Assembly: GCA_021795795.1 (NCBI GenBank)
Contig: JAJYPA010000026.1
Coordinates: forward strand, 1-36,879
DNA length: 36,879 nt
Reading direction: 5' to 3'
DNA from: Pseudomonadota bacterium
GTDB taxonomy: Bacteria; Pseudomonadota; Gammaproteobacteria; Halothiobacillales; Halothiobacillaceae
Shown: positions 1-8,431 of the stretch, piece after piece
Layout of the letters: every line of letters begins with the position of its first letter
How positions within the stretch are numbered: position 1 is the first letter of the stretch
Translations under genes and position numbers: made by a program
The notes under the pieces: model-generated
Seen by the model: only the letters and a program-made list of their open reading frames with translations
Told to the model about the DNA's origin: nothing
Database searches by the model: none

Positions 1-61
1 GGCTTATTTCTATGCCCTTACCTGACCGCCCGAAAGGTACTCGCCGCACGGTATTGCCTTT

Positions 62-70
62 TGCTAGAAT
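62..70 (+). promoter_or_regulatory. Extended -10 promoter of tRNA-Arg
   Basis: TGC followed by TAGAAT (65-70) forms an extended -10 box, 10 bases before the tRNA 5' end. No good -35 hexamer is present at the normal distance, which fits an extended -10 promoter. Confidence 0.5.
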
Positions 71-80
71 GTGAGTCGTA

Positions 81-156
81 GCCTCGGTAGCTCAGTGGAT
101 AGAGCAACCGCCTCCTAAGCGGTAGGTGAACGGTTCGACTCCGTTCCGGGGCACCA
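81..156 (+). tRNA. tRNA-Arg (anticodon CCU)
   Basis: A 76-nt cloverleaf with encoded CCA. The acceptor arms GCCTCGG and CCGGGGC pair with one G-U, the anticodon stem ACCGC/GCGGT encloses the loop CTCCTAA (anticodon CCT), and the T-stem AACGG/CCGTT encloses TTCGACT. The 3' half beyond base 127 differs from the displaced 3' half at the right end of the element. The element has therefore supplied a new 3' half that restores a working tRNA, as is usual for integration into tRNA genes. Confidence 0.96.
106..127 (+). repeat. Left attachment core (22 bp)
   Basis: A 22-base stretch covering the anticodon stem-loop of tRNA-Arg is repeated exactly at 36755-36776 in the same orientation. Outside these 22 bases the copies diverge at once, which defines the crossover core. 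The position in the anticodon arm fits tyrosine recombinases that use tRNA genes. Confidence 0.9.
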
Positions 157-202
157 TAAAATCAATAACTTGAAAACTTCATGATCGGCCATCTGTATTT
201 TT

Positions 203-233
203 TGTCACAATTCTGTCACACTGGCGCTGTGAC
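203..233 (+). promoter_or_regulatory. 31-bp end module, left copy (candidate integrase arm site/operator)
   Basis: The module reads TGTCACAAT-N2-TGTCACACT-N5-TGTGAC. The same layout, with 24 of 31 positions identical, occurs at 36635-36665 in the same orientation, each about 75-90 bp inside its att core. Within this copy CTGTCACA (213-220) and TGTGACAG (228-235) form an 8-bp inverted repeat 19 bases before the integrase start codon. It may therefore also act as the operator of int. Confidence 0.6.
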
Positions 234-253
234 AGACTAGCAAGGAAGCAGTT

Positions 254-1270
254 ATGGCGACGATCAGGAGCCGTGGTAATAAACAGTGGCAAGCCATGGT
301 CAGACGGCATGGATGGCCTGACCAGAGCAAGACCTTTAATACCAAGGCAGAGGCCGAGACCTGGGGCCGCATGGTCGAGGGTGAGATGGATCGCGGGGTG
401 TTCGTATCGCGTGATGAATCCGAACGCATGCTCTTTTCTGAGGCCGTCGATCAGTATATAGAGCGCGAAGTCCCCCGCATGAAGTCCCAGCGCAACGCCA
501 TCAATAATCTGCGGGCGGTCGCGCGCGAGTTCGGCAAGTATTCTCTCGCCGCCATCACCCCGGCGCTCCTGTCCGCATATCGAGACAAGCGACTTACCTC
601 CGGCACATCCCCGCAAACGGTGAAGCATGACCTTGGGTGGATCCAGCGCGTCTATAAGGCAGCAAGCATGGATTGGGACATAGCCCTGCCCTTGGGGATA
701 CCCACTGAGCGGGTGCGGAGTCCATCACTACCGCAGGGCCGGGATCGCCGTCTGCTCCCCGGTGAAGGAGGTGCACTGCTGGGTGCTGCGGATATAAGGC
801 TTTCCTGCCTGATCATGTTGGCTATTGAAACCGCCATGCGCCTGGAAGAGATGGCGGCAATGACCTGGGAGAATGTGGATCTCCGCGTCAGGTCCATCTA
901 TCTACCGAAGACAAAAAACGGTGAAGCGCGCACGGTGCCGCTCTCCCCTGCTGCTCTTGAGGCGCTTTCGATGCTACCGCGCAATCTTTCTGGATCAGTG
1001 TTTGGATGGACCAAAGACGGCATAGACAGCGCATGGGGCCGTGCCCGGATGGCTGCGGGCATTCCCGGTGGGTGGGGTGCGGATGCCCTGCACCTGCATG
1101 ATCTACGCCATGAGGCCACCAGTCGTTTTTTTGAAAATACCGACCTCGATATCATGGAGATCAAGGCCATCACCGGGCACAAGAGTTTGCAGATGTTGGC
1201 GCGATATACGCATTTGCGCACCGCGCGGCTGGCCGACCGGTTGGCCGGGGCAAGGCGTGGTGGCGCTTGA
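254..1270 (+). CDS. int: Tyrosine recombinase/integrase
   Basis: A 338-residue phage-type tyrosine recombinase that integrates and excises the element at tRNA-Arg. The N-terminal part (about 1-60) resembles the arm-binding domain of P4-like integrases, followed by a SAM-like core-binding domain (about 65-150). The catalytic residues are visible: R196 (AMRLEEM), a lysine in the LPKTKNG hairpin, H282 and R285 (HDLR), H309 (GHKSL) and the nucleophile Y318 (ARYTHL). The start is supported by AAGGAAG five bases before ATG. The gene lies just inside attL and points into the element. The 31-bp module upstream could regulate it. It appears intact and is of usual length. Confidence 0.95.
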   Translation: MATIRSRGNKQWQAMVRRHGWPDQSKTFNTKAEAETWGRMVEGEMDRGVFVSRDESERMLFSEAVDQYIEREVPRMKSQRNAINNLRAVAREFGKYSLAAITPALLSAYRDKRLTSGTSPQTVKHDLGWIQRVYKAASMDWDIALPLGIPTERVRSPSLPQGRDRRLLPGEGGALLGAADIRLSCLIMLAIETAMRLEEMAAMTWENVDLRVRSIYLPKTKNGEARTVPLSPAALEALSMLPRNLSGSVFGWTKDGIDSAWGRARMAAGIPGGWGADALHLHDLRHEATSRFFENTDLDIMEIKAITGHKSLQMLARYTHLRTARLADRLAGARRGGA

Positions 1271-1275
1271 ACCCC

Positions 1276-1377
1276 ATGCAAGTAGCAGCCATCACCGGCC
1301 ACAAGACATTGCAGAAGTTGAAAAGGTACACTCATCTCAGGGCTGAGGATCTGGCGAAGAGGATGGGGGTGACGTAG
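1276..1377 (+). pseudogene. Integrase C-terminal remnant 1
   Basis: Translation from 1276 gives a 33-residue stub with AAITGHKTL and LKRYTHLR, that is, the box-II histidine and nucleophilic tyrosine of a tyrosine recombinase. It lies five bases after the intact int and is similar but not identical to its tail. It is a leftover of a second, related integrase; nothing N-terminal of the GHK motif survives. Confidence 0.8.
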
Positions 1378-1420
1378 TGGACATATTCGGTTTTCTCTAA
1401 TTATTTTTAAGGGGTGATAT

Positions 1421-1648
1421 ATGAACAAAGGTTATGAAGTGCAGGTCAGTCATGACAATAAAATGATTTATGAGCAGCATTATAGAGATTGGATGGACTC
1501 CGAAGTTAGCCGTGGCGTAATCTTAACTATTATCCAGCATGAAACACCAGATGGTCTCATATATTACCCGCTGCCAAAGATGTTTTTGGATTATCTGGAT
1601 AAACGTGGTTTTTCTTATATGAATATGGGCTACAGGGAAACCCCCTGA
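1421..1648 (+). CDS. Small hypothetical protein (75 aa)
   Basis: A 75-residue, hydrophilic, aromatic-rich protein that I do not recognise. It starts at ATG 1421 with an AAGGGG ribosome site about seven bases upstream. It has no membrane segment, signal peptide or cysteine cluster. It sits between two integrase tail remnants, so it looks like cargo captured between successive integrase replacement events. Base composition is AT-richer than the integrase. The ribosome site makes it a likely real gene; function unknown. Confidence 0.55.
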   Translation: MNKGYEVQVSHDNKMIYEQHYRDWMDSEVSRGVILTIIQHETPDGLIYYPLPKMFLDYLDKRGFSYMNMGYRETP

Positions 1649-1727
1649 CAAGAAATTTCTAGACTTCATCTGATTGTTCGTCAGTATTAGCCCGGATAGC
1701 TATTTCAGTGAGAAAGGCTTCAATCCA

Positions 1728-1827
1728 ATGGTATTCGCGGCCATTACCGGCCACCAGACGCTCCAAATGCTCAAGCACTAAACGCAACTTGCGGTCTGAG
1801 GATGTGGCGAAGAGGCTGGATAGCTAA
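1728..1827 (+). pseudogene. Integrase C-terminal remnant 2
   Basis: Reading from 1728 gives AAITGHQTLQMLKH, then a TAA where YTQL is expected. The rest of the tail (SEDVAKRLDS, stop at 1825-1827) is in another frame. This is a third, more decayed tyrosine-recombinase C-terminus, with one nonsense change and one frameshift. Confidence 0.75.
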
Positions 1828-1892
1828 CACGAATAAAGCTCAGGAGGCTGGGATTAATCGCGTTGCTGCCTTGATCAAGAAGGATCATAATA

Positions 1893-2477
1893 ATGCCTGA
1901 CATTAGCTTAATAGACGAGTCGGATCGTGGTGCTGTTTTGGTCGGCGCAGTTATGCTTGAGGAAAGGTTATCTCAACTAATAAAAGATACTATTTGCAGG
2001 AACAATATTCCTGAGAGTCACATTAAAGAGATGTTCAATTTAAATGGTCCGCTCTCAAGCTTCTCATCAAAATCACTTATATGTTATGGGTTCGGACTTA
2101 TATCCAAGGATATATTCGATGATCTAACAAAAATCAGGAAACTTAGAAATAAAATGGCTCATTCGTTGGCTACGGTTGACTTCTTATCTCGTGACATGAA
2201 AAAAGATGTAATGTCAATTAAATGTTGCATCAATGCCGCCAACTCATTCAAGGGAAAAAGATATAATATAAAAACAAACCAAGAAGGCACTGATCAAGAC
2301 CTACCCTGCACTCCGCCAGAATGGGAAATGAGAACGATGGGTTATGTAAAATCGATAAAATATATTTTCTGCATTGGAATTTACCTTTTACTCATAGATA
2401 TATCCAAGTATCAGATATATTCTATTAAGTCGGGAGTCATAAGCGCGCTGACATGTGGCGCTGCGACTGAACAATAG
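1893..2477 (+). CDS. MltR/HEPN-like protein
   Basis: A 194-residue protein whose first 130 residues match the MltR (mannitol repressor) fold family. The hallmarks are AVLVGAVMLEERL near residue 15, GPLSSFSSK near 51, YGFGLIS near 65, and RKLRNKMAHS near 86. The last contains an R-x4-H pattern as in HEPN domains. E. coli MltR represses mannitol genes, but isolated MltR-like and HEPN proteins on mobile elements often belong to toxin or phage-defence modules, and no mannitol gene is present here. The C-terminal 60 residues hold a hydrophobic stretch (IKYIFCIGIYLLLIDI). A ribosome site (AGAAGGA) precedes ATG. AT-rich codon use suggests recent transfer. The role is inferred. Confidence 0.65.
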   Translation: MPDISLIDESDRGAVLVGAVMLEERLSQLIKDTICRNNIPESHIKEMFNLNGPLSSFSSKSLICYGFGLISKDIFDDLTKIRKLRNKMAHSLATVDFLSRDMKKDVMSIKCCINAANSFKGKRYNIKTNQEGTDQDLPCTPPEWEMRTMGYVKSIKYIFCIGIYLLLIDISKYQIYSIKSGVISALTCGAATEQ

Positions 2478-2497
2478 AAGATTATTGGAGGAGCGGC

Positions 2498-2677
2498 ATG
2501 GCAGCCTGCAAGGGGCACAACGTCAATCACATGATGTGGCCAATGCACGCAGATGTTGCGTTGGAAATTGCTAATCAAGAAGTTCACAAAATTGGATTAT
2601 TTAAATTTTATTTGGTGAGGCAATTTAATTTTCGAAATGCTCATCAAACCAACAGATTTCATATTAATAATATTTAA
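2498..2677 (+). CDS. Possible small ORF (59 aa), weak
   Basis: ATG at 2498 follows a good GGAGGAG ribosome site and opens a 59-codon frame starting MAACKGHNVNHMMWP. It begins 21 bases after the MltR-like gene and could be co-transcribed with it. Its last 80 bases overlap the 3' end of the opposite-strand membrane gene, and no family is recognised. It may be a truncated gene whose tail is read-in sequence. Confidence 0.3.
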   Translation: MAACKGHNVNHMMWPMHADVALEIANQEVHKIGLFKFYLVRQFNFRNAHQTNRFHINNI

Positions 2678-3376
2678 TGAGTCGTAAAACAATGTTGGCC
2701 CTGATTTTATAATCTTCGCGCTAATCATATAATTTCCATATTCTCTCAATATAATATTATTGGTTGATGTTGAGTAATATGTTTTTTCATTTTCTGCCTT
2801 GTAGTATCCGACGTGATAGTTAAGATTGATTAGCAGAATTGCCAAAACAAGGTATCTAATTGAATTCAAGCCAAACGGACCCGCCAATTCAAAAAGTTCG
2901 CTTCTTTGTACAACGTTTTCATGGAAAAAAGCATACCTCTTCGCCCATGAAGCCTTTTCATGGTCTTTTGAATGGTTTTTATAAAAAACTATCGGAATAT
3001 AAACTATTACAGAAAACAAGAAGATGGCAAGCCCAAAAATCGCTATTAAAACATTTTTAAAATCTATTCCGTAAGATAAAGGATCAAATACAAGCACCAT
3101 AGAGATGACAACAGTCGATGTGATCATGCTTGTAAATTCTCGCTCTTCATTGCTACCTGTTGATCCAATTATGTCCATAATAACCATATATGATAATACA
3201 ATAAATATGTAGCCACCATCCTCGAGAATGGTGGCTGCGCTGACGGATATATAGAAGCTAGGAATATGAAAGTAATTGCAATATCCAAGCTCATAAAACC
3301 AGCTACACGCATAACCGAAAGCAGACAGCAAGGTTGCATATAGTGTAAAATCTATGATAGAATTTTTGTCTTCCAT
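2597..3376 (-). CDS. Polytopic membrane protein, unknown
   Basis: A 259-residue protein with about five hydrophobic segments: near residues 8-30, 45-65, 88-105 (TSTVVISMVLVF), 112-132 (AIFGLAIFLFSVIVYI) and 175-192 (YLVLAILLINL). The remainder is a short soluble C-terminus. It has no enzymatic motif that I recognise. It converges on the MltR-like gene and lies just downstream of the type III restriction genes, but 67 bases and no overlap separate it from res. The strongly AT-rich composition differs from res/mod. A membrane component of a defence module is possible but not shown. Confidence 0.65.
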   Translation of the reverse strand: MEDKNSIIDFTLYATLLSAFGYACSWFYELGYCNYFHIPSFYISVSAATILEDGGYIFIVLSYMVIMDIIGSTGSNEEREFTSMITSTVVISMVLVFDPLSYGIDFKNVLIAIFGLAIFLFSVIVYIPIVFYKNHSKDHEKASWAKRYAFFHENVVQRSELFELAGPFGLNSIRYLVLAILLINLNYHVGYYKAENEKTYYSTSTNNIILREYGNYMISAKIIKSGPTLFYDSLNIINMKSVGLMSISKIKLPHQIKFK

Positions 3377-3443
3377 GTCATACTCATTTTTGATGTATTA
3401 GGTGTCTTGTTAATCAAATAACGTCAACCAGTCGGCAAAAAGC

Positions 3444-6083
3444 TTAGAGTCTCCCAATCTTCCCCATCGCCGCATCCAACCGCTCGGCACCCTCTATGGG
3501 GTTATTCTCGAACACCATCATGTATCGGTATTGGTCGCCGGCCTTGGCCTCCCACTTCTTGCCGAGTAGCAGTTTCTTCTCGGAGTCGGAGTTGTCCCGG
3601 TCGTCGCCTTTGGTCTCCACCACAATGATCTTGCCCCGCTCGGTCCTCAGAATGAAATCCGGGTAGTGATTCAGGAATCCGTTGATACGGAACCCCTTGC
3701 CTACGGAAAGGTTCCGGTGCCACCACACTACGGAATCAACGCCAGCCAGCTCACCGATCACGCGGGCCTCGAAGTTCCCGATCTTCCCTTCTCGACGATA
3801 GAGGCTCTTGGGAATGTCCGGGGCGTTTGCCGGCGGGGTGATGGTCTCCGGTAAGCGGAAATTGTCCATAATGCTGATTCGGCCCACGTCCAGCGCGTCG
3901 ATAAATGCCTGCTGGGCATGTCTGTCCGCCAGGTCGGCTATCTTCTTCTTGATCTTGGCTGAGTAGGCATAGTCCCGCTCCATGCAGTCCTGCAGTTGCT
4001 CGGGCAGCATATCGCTGACGATCCGGTGGATATAGGCTTTGACCTCGCTATCGGCAATAGGGTACATGTTACCGATCAGGGCCATCATGCGGGCGGTGAC
4101 GTTTTTAATCTGGCTTCCCCGTGTTCCGGTAAGCATGAGCCGGTTCAGTTCTTGCCGATCCTTGACGTTCACCTTGAACGGTTTTGGCGCGTAGTCGCCC
4201 TCGCCGACCTTTTCCAGATCCACCTTGTACACCTGGGCGTCCACGTTAGCGAAATTCACGCTGGAGTCGGCATGCGAAAGCCGGAAGTCGGTCAGGAGTT
4301 CGTCGCGCTCCAAGAGCTGATATTTACCGTCTTCGTCGAACCATCCCCCGGTTTTCACCTCTATGAAAAATTGGGGTAGGCTGAGTGACAAAGCATCCTC
4401 CCTAAACACGTCTTTCATTTTCTGCATGTTGGTCTTGTCGGCCAGTTCGGCAGGGATACTGCTATCCGTGACCGACTTGGCCTGCTCATCGAACGACTGG
4501 TTTTCCTCGATAGCCCTTGCCTTGATCTCGCTGATAAATGCGGAAGCCGGGTCGGTGGGCGCCAGTGAATCGCCGCTGCCTTGTACCCATGCAATGGGCA
4601 CGCTGTTCAGGTCCGCAAATTCATCCGCCTCTGTTGCTGCGGGTGAGTGGGTCAGTTCCAGTGGCGATTGATCCCCCTGGTTGCCCGCGTTCTCACCTGC
4701 GCCACCTGGGGCCATCTCCAGCGCACGATAATCCTTGTCAGAAAATCCGGCCCTCTGCAGGGCGTTCACCACTGTCTGCAAGGTCTCGTGGAATTTGCTG
4801 CTGGCCGTGAACACATAAGACAGGTTCAACAGGTCATGGCCGTGCTTCTGCACGTAGGGCATGCGCAGCACACGCCCCACGATCTGCTCCACGTCCACGG
4901 CAGAGGACTTGTCGGCCAGTGATGCCAGAATATAGGCAAAAGGACAATCCCAGCCTTCCTTCAGGGCGTTGACGGTGATGATGTACCGTACCGGGCAGGA
5001 ACGGCTGAGAAGGTCTTCGCCTTTGATCTCGTCCCGGTCGGCGGTCTTGATCCGGATCTGTTCTGGGGGTATTCCCAGCGCCACCAGCTTCTCTTTGACC
5101 TTGTCGAAGGTGGTGTTGTCGTCGTGGGTCCGGGGTTGCGCCTGAAAGAGCACTATGGGGCGAATATAGCGGCCGCCCTTGCTGGCTTCTTCCTTGCTGG
5201 CGATGGCCTCCAACTGCTTTCGCATGACCAGTGCGCTCTCGATGACTTCGGCGCGGCTGTTCTGGTTGGCGACAATGACCGGCAACTTGACCATGTGGTG
5301 GCGTTTCAGGGCCATTGCGTCAACATAGCTGATAATGTTGCTGTTGTTCCTGGGCGTTGCTGTCAGGTCCAGGATAAAATCTGGATTCAGGTTGACCAGC
5401 ATTTCCACGGAAAGGGTGCTTTCGGCGTTGTGACTTTCGTCCACAATGACTACGGGTTTCAGGGAGCGGATCACGTTGATAAGGGCGGACGGGTCGCGGT
5501 CAGGGAGTAGATCCACGGAGTCCACCCGCTGCGCGTTCATGAATGGGGCCAGGTAGCCGTTCTCCTGATAAATCTTGCGGTCTTCCTTGTTCCTTGCCCG
5601 AAGGCTATCGAAGCTCATCACCACGATGGATACCTGGTCGGCGACGGTGTCCGGGGAGAATCCCGCGCCCATAAGCAGGTCTTTTTTCTCGTAGATCGCC
5701 ACCCGTCCCTTGAACAGTTGGGACAGACGCTTGTGATAGGGGTGATCGGGGTTGCTGAGGTTTCTGGCAGTCTGTTCCAGAATGGTGAGGGAGGGTACCA
5801 GCCAGACGACGAACTTGGGGCGCTGGGGATTTGCTGCGGACAGGACGTCAAAGATCGGCTGCAGGGCGTTTACGGCGATATAGGTCTTCCCGCCGGCCGT
5901 GGGCACCTTGGCGCATACGTGGGGCACGCCAGGGATGGTGTTCTTGTAAGCGGGCATGCCGGTGACCCCGCGCTCGGCCCAATAGTCCCGGAATGCGTTC
6001 TCCAGGTGAGGGGTGTCGGCGAGGGTTGCCAAGTATTGGCGCAAATCCTGTATCACCTGACTTTGGTAGGTCTTCAGTTCCAT
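3444..6083 (-). CDS. res: Type III restriction enzyme, Res subunit
   Basis: An 879-residue SF2 helicase-nuclease, the restriction subunit of a type III system. It acts with Mod to translocate on DNA and cleave unmethylated targets. Walker A is PTAGGKT (61-67); motif II is DESH (D215); DLTATPR follows as motif III; motif VI lies in VEQIVGRVLRMP. The C-terminal endonuclease has the PD...ExK pattern: YPDF near residue 807 and VVETKGD about 15 residues later. It follows mod with a 2-base gap, so the pair is translationally coupled. The length is near that of EcoP-type Res proteins. No truncation is visible. Confidence 0.93.
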   Translation of the reverse strand: MELKTYQSQVIQDLRQYLATLADTPHLENAFRDYWAERGVTGMPAYKNTIPGVPHVCAKVPTAGGKTYIAVNALQPIFDVLSAANPQRPKFVVWLVPSLTILEQTARNLSNPDHPYHKRLSQLFKGRVAIYEKKDLLMGAGFSPDTVADQVSIVVMSFDSLRARNKEDRKIYQENGYLAPFMNAQRVDSVDLLPDRDPSALINVIRSLKPVVIVDESHNAESTLSVEMLVNLNPDFILDLTATPRNNSNIISYVDAMALKRHHMVKLPVIVANQNSRAEVIESALVMRKQLEAIASKEEASKGGRYIRPIVLFQAQPRTHDDNTTFDKVKEKLVALGIPPEQIRIKTADRDEIKGEDLLSRSCPVRYIITVNALKEGWDCPFAYILASLADKSSAVDVEQIVGRVLRMPYVQKHGHDLLNLSYVFTASSKFHETLQTVVNALQRAGFSDKDYRALEMAPGGAGENAGNQGDQSPLELTHSPAATEADEFADLNSVPIAWVQGSGDSLAPTDPASAFISEIKARAIEENQSFDEQAKSVTDSSIPAELADKTNMQKMKDVFREDALSLSLPQFFIEVKTGGWFDEDGKYQLLERDELLTDFRLSHADSSVNFANVDAQVYKVDLEKVGEGDYAPKPFKVNVKDRQELNRLMLTGTRGSQIKNVTARMMALIGNMYPIADSEVKAYIHRIVSDMLPEQLQDCMERDYAYSAKIKKKIADLADRHAQQAFIDALDVGRISIMDNFRLPETITPPANAPDIPKSLYRREGKIGNFEARVIGELAGVDSVVWWHRNLSVGKGFRINGFLNHYPDFILRTERGKIIVVETKGDDRDNSDSEKKLLLGKKWEAKAGDQYRYMMVFENNPIEGAERLDAAMGKIGRL

Positions 6084-6085
6084 GG

Positions 6086-7693
6086 TTAAAACCTGCTAAT
6101 GTCGCGTGGGATCTTCTTGAAGATCAGGCCATTCCGGGTCATGAAATCACTGGATAGCAGGCAACGATCCGCGTAGATGATCGTGGTCCCCGGCTTGTCG
6201 CCTATCTGGACGCTGGACAGAAACTCCATGTCGAGCGCCGTTGGCCGGTCGGGTTCATAGTAGAAGAACCATGCCGTGTCTGCATTGCGGCCCAACAGAT
6301 AGGGGGAGACGGGGTTATCGGGCGTTACCTGGTCCTCTGGCCGGATACCTTCGGTGTAGGCCACGTATCCGCGTATGGCCTCTACACCTACGGCTTCATT
6401 AAGCAGGTCATCCGCCGTGAATAGAGGGTCGCCAATGGTGTAGTAGTCGAAGCCGCCACCCAGTCCTTCCACGGCCCTGTTTCCGGACCCGTAGCCGTTT
6501 ATCACCCGCCGTACCCGCTCGGCGGTGATGGTTTCGGCGTAGTCCATGGTTTCCACGAGGATGAAGCGGCGAGTGCCGCCGTCCTGGGCATTGAGTTTCA
6601 GGACGGCGTGGGCGGTGGTACCCGATCCGGCGAAGGAGTCGAGAATTAGGGAATCGTTGTGCGTAAATGCTTGAAGAAAATGCATCACTACTGATGATGG
6701 TTTTGGAAAGTCGAAAGTCTTTCCATCGCCGAACATAGACTTTATTTCATTTGTGCCGTGCTGGGTATAGATTGACTCAACAATTGAATAGAGCTTCGAC
6801 CCGCGCTCTTCTCCGTCGGCGTCGCGCAGATATTGCTTATAGTTGACTGACAATCGCCCACGAACCTCATTGATGACAATTTCGTTGGCTGCCAAAGCTG
6901 CCAGCGCACGATCTCTAGACCATTGCCATTGTTTTTCAGGCCATATCTCTTTGCCATTAAAGGGTATGGCATAGCGCAGGTTCGCTCTGGTGTCCATGCT
7001 ATTCGTTGCCAAAGGCTGCAATCTGTAAGGGCCTCGAACGGCAGATTTTTCATCCTCAAATTTGTAATACCGCCTCGCGTCATCACTAGGAGGCAAAACG
7101 ATTTCGCCTATTGACTCCTTATTGCGAGCAAAGCAGATTACATACTCATGCAAATTGACAACTTGCTTAGATTTTGCACCACCACCATAGCTTTTTTTCC
7201 AAATAAACGTTTCAATTCTGTTGACGCTGCCAAATATCTCGTCCATAAGCAGCTCTGCGAAGCGCTGTTCGTTCCCGTCCAGCGACATCAAAATAACCCC
7301 GTCCTCCGCCAGCAATCGATGCAGCAACTTCAACCGCGGGTACATCATGCACAGCCACTTGTCGTGCCGGGAAAGATCCTCACCCTCTTTGCCGACCACT
7401 TCACCAAGCCACTTCTGCATTTTGGGGTCGTTCACCGCGTCGTTATAGATCCAACCCTCGTTGCCGGTGTTGTATGGAGGATCAATGTAGATACACTTCA
7501 CCTTGCCCTCGAACTCGGGTAGTAGGCTTTTCAGCGCTTCCAGGTTGTCGCCGTGAATGATACGGTTGTCCGTACTGTTTGTGGGGGTGCCTGGGTCGGC
7601 CTCAAAGGTGTACTGCTTGTTGAGGACCCTGAACGGCACCTCGTGGTGGTGGCTGACGACCTTGTCCTTCCCTACCCAGGTGAGTGTTGGCAT
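6086..7693 (-). CDS. mod: Type III DNA N6-adenine methyltransferase, Mod subunit
   Basis: A 535-residue beta-class adenine methyltransferase that recognises the target and protects self DNA. Motif IV is DPPYNTG (71-77); the S-adenosylmethionine motif DSFAGSGTT is near residue 350; the motif order IV before I defines the beta class. The target-recognition part lies between them (about 160-330), where the DNA (about 6650-7200) is clearly AT-richer than the flanks, as expected for exchanged specificity domains. ATG at 7693 has AGGAAA upstream. It is somewhat shorter than EcoP Mod proteins. No simple-sequence tract for phase variation is visible. Confidence 0.93.
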   Translation of the reverse strand: MPTLTWVGKDKVVSHHHEVPFRVLNKQYTFEADPGTPTNSTDNRIIHGDNLEALKSLLPEFEGKVKCIYIDPPYNTGNEGWIYNDAVNDPKMQKWLGEVVGKEGEDLSRHDKWLCMMYPRLKLLHRLLAEDGVILMSLDGNEQRFAELLMDEIFGSVNRIETFIWKKSYGGGAKSKQVVNLHEYVICFARNKESIGEIVLPPSDDARRYYKFEDEKSAVRGPYRLQPLATNSMDTRANLRYAIPFNGKEIWPEKQWQWSRDRALAALAANEIVINEVRGRLSVNYKQYLRDADGEERGSKLYSIVESIYTQHGTNEIKSMFGDGKTFDFPKPSSVVMHFLQAFTHNDSLILDSFAGSGTTAHAVLKLNAQDGGTRRFILVETMDYAETITAERVRRVINGYGSGNRAVEGLGGGFDYYTIGDPLFTADDLLNEAVGVEAIRGYVAYTEGIRPEDQVTPDNPVSPYLLGRNADTAWFFYYEPDRPTALDMEFLSSVQIGDKPGTTIIYADRCLLSSDFMTRNGLIFKKIPRDISRF

Positions 7694-7716
7694 GTGCTAC
7701 GGGTTTCCTTTCGCAT

Positions 7717-7734
7717 TACCGCGCTTGTGCGGTA
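7717..7734. promoter_or_regulatory. Inverted repeat between mod and the GrlR-like gene
   Basis: TACCGC and GCGGTA form a 6-bp perfect dyad around a 6-base spacer in the divergent intergenic region, 24 bases before the mod start. It could be an operator for mod-res. No convincing -35/-10 pair was found here. Confidence 0.3.
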
Positions 7735-7849
7735 GGATACCACTACACGCATGGGCTTGCATGGTAGATAAGTTAGCGCGCGCAAAGCTGATACTGCGCT
7801 GTGACAGGGACCGCCCACCATGCTTTCGACAAAAGAGGAAGATATATCT

Positions 7850-8200
7850 ATGATCGAAGCGCTATGGTCAGTTGAGTTTCATTCGAATGGATCACCCGGT
7901 TCTTTTGCCTACGGTGCTGGGGTCGTTGTCTTCGAGACTGGGCGTATTTTTGGCGGTGATGGGCGATATTTCTATGTCGGGAATTATGAGATTGTGAACG
8001 GCGTCGCCAGGGCTACGCTCACATCTACGCACTACTCTGGACCGAGAGAGTCGATCATCGGTCCAGACGAAAAGACCACGTTTGAACTAAATGGAAGTAT
8101 TGCACGCGATAAATTCGTTGTATCGGGGCACGTAGTGGGGAAGCCCGGTGTTACAGTGAATGCAACACTTACGCGGCGAGCGGAGTTGCCTAATTCATGA
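7850..8200 (+). CDS. GrlR-like small regulator-fold protein
   Basis: A 116-residue protein starting MIEALWSVEFHSN. It has the conserved pattern of the GrlR family: GAGVVVFETGRIFGGDGRYFYVG, then SGPRESIIG, then a series of beta strands ending in LTRRAELP. In enteric pathogens GrlR is an anti-activator of GrlA, but the family is broad, and stand-alone members on mobile elements have no known partner. I chose ATG 7850 because AGAGGAAG lies eight bases upstream and this start matches the family N-terminus. An in-frame ATG at 7820 has no ribosome site. It opens a short plus-strand group with the two genes downstream. Confidence 0.75.
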   Translation: MIEALWSVEFHSNGSPGSFAYGAGVVVFETGRIFGGDGRYFYVGNYEIVNGVARATLTSTHYSGPRESIIGPDEKTTFELNGSIARDKFVVSGHVVGKPGVTVNATLTRRAELPNS

Positions 8201-8257
8201 GGCGTGATATCAACATGCCTTTGTACACCGATTTATCCCCAATGAAGGAGGGTGGCA

Positions 8258-8428
8258 ATGACAGAAAAGAGTAAAAATCAGAAGCCTAAATTAATCATTA
8301 GAAATGATAGCGCTACCCCAATTCAGAAGAACAGGATATACGGAAATGTCAGTCAAGAGTCTTTCGATAAACCGATAATCAGAGATAGAATAGAGCCGCC
8401 ACCCCCTCCAACACCAAAAAAGAGGTGA
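8258..8428 (+). CDS. Small proline-tailed protein (56 aa) preceding SLATT-like gene
   Basis: A basic 56-residue protein ending in EPPPPPTPKKR. It is preceded by AAGGAGG seven bases before ATG, an excellent ribosome site. It ends three bases before the next start codon, so the two genes should be translationally coupled. The middle is polar with no membrane segment. I do not recognise the family. The proline run and basic tail look like a short linear binding element, perhaps for its membrane neighbour. Confidence 0.72.
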   Translation: MTEKSKNQKPKLIIRNDSATPIQKNRIYGNVSQESFDKPIIRDRIEPPPPPTPKKR

Positions 8429-8431
8429 TTT

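Noticed and set aside
7796..7807. 12-base match (GCGCTGTGACAG) to the left end module
   Set aside because: A single half-site without the TGTCACA pair; probably chance.
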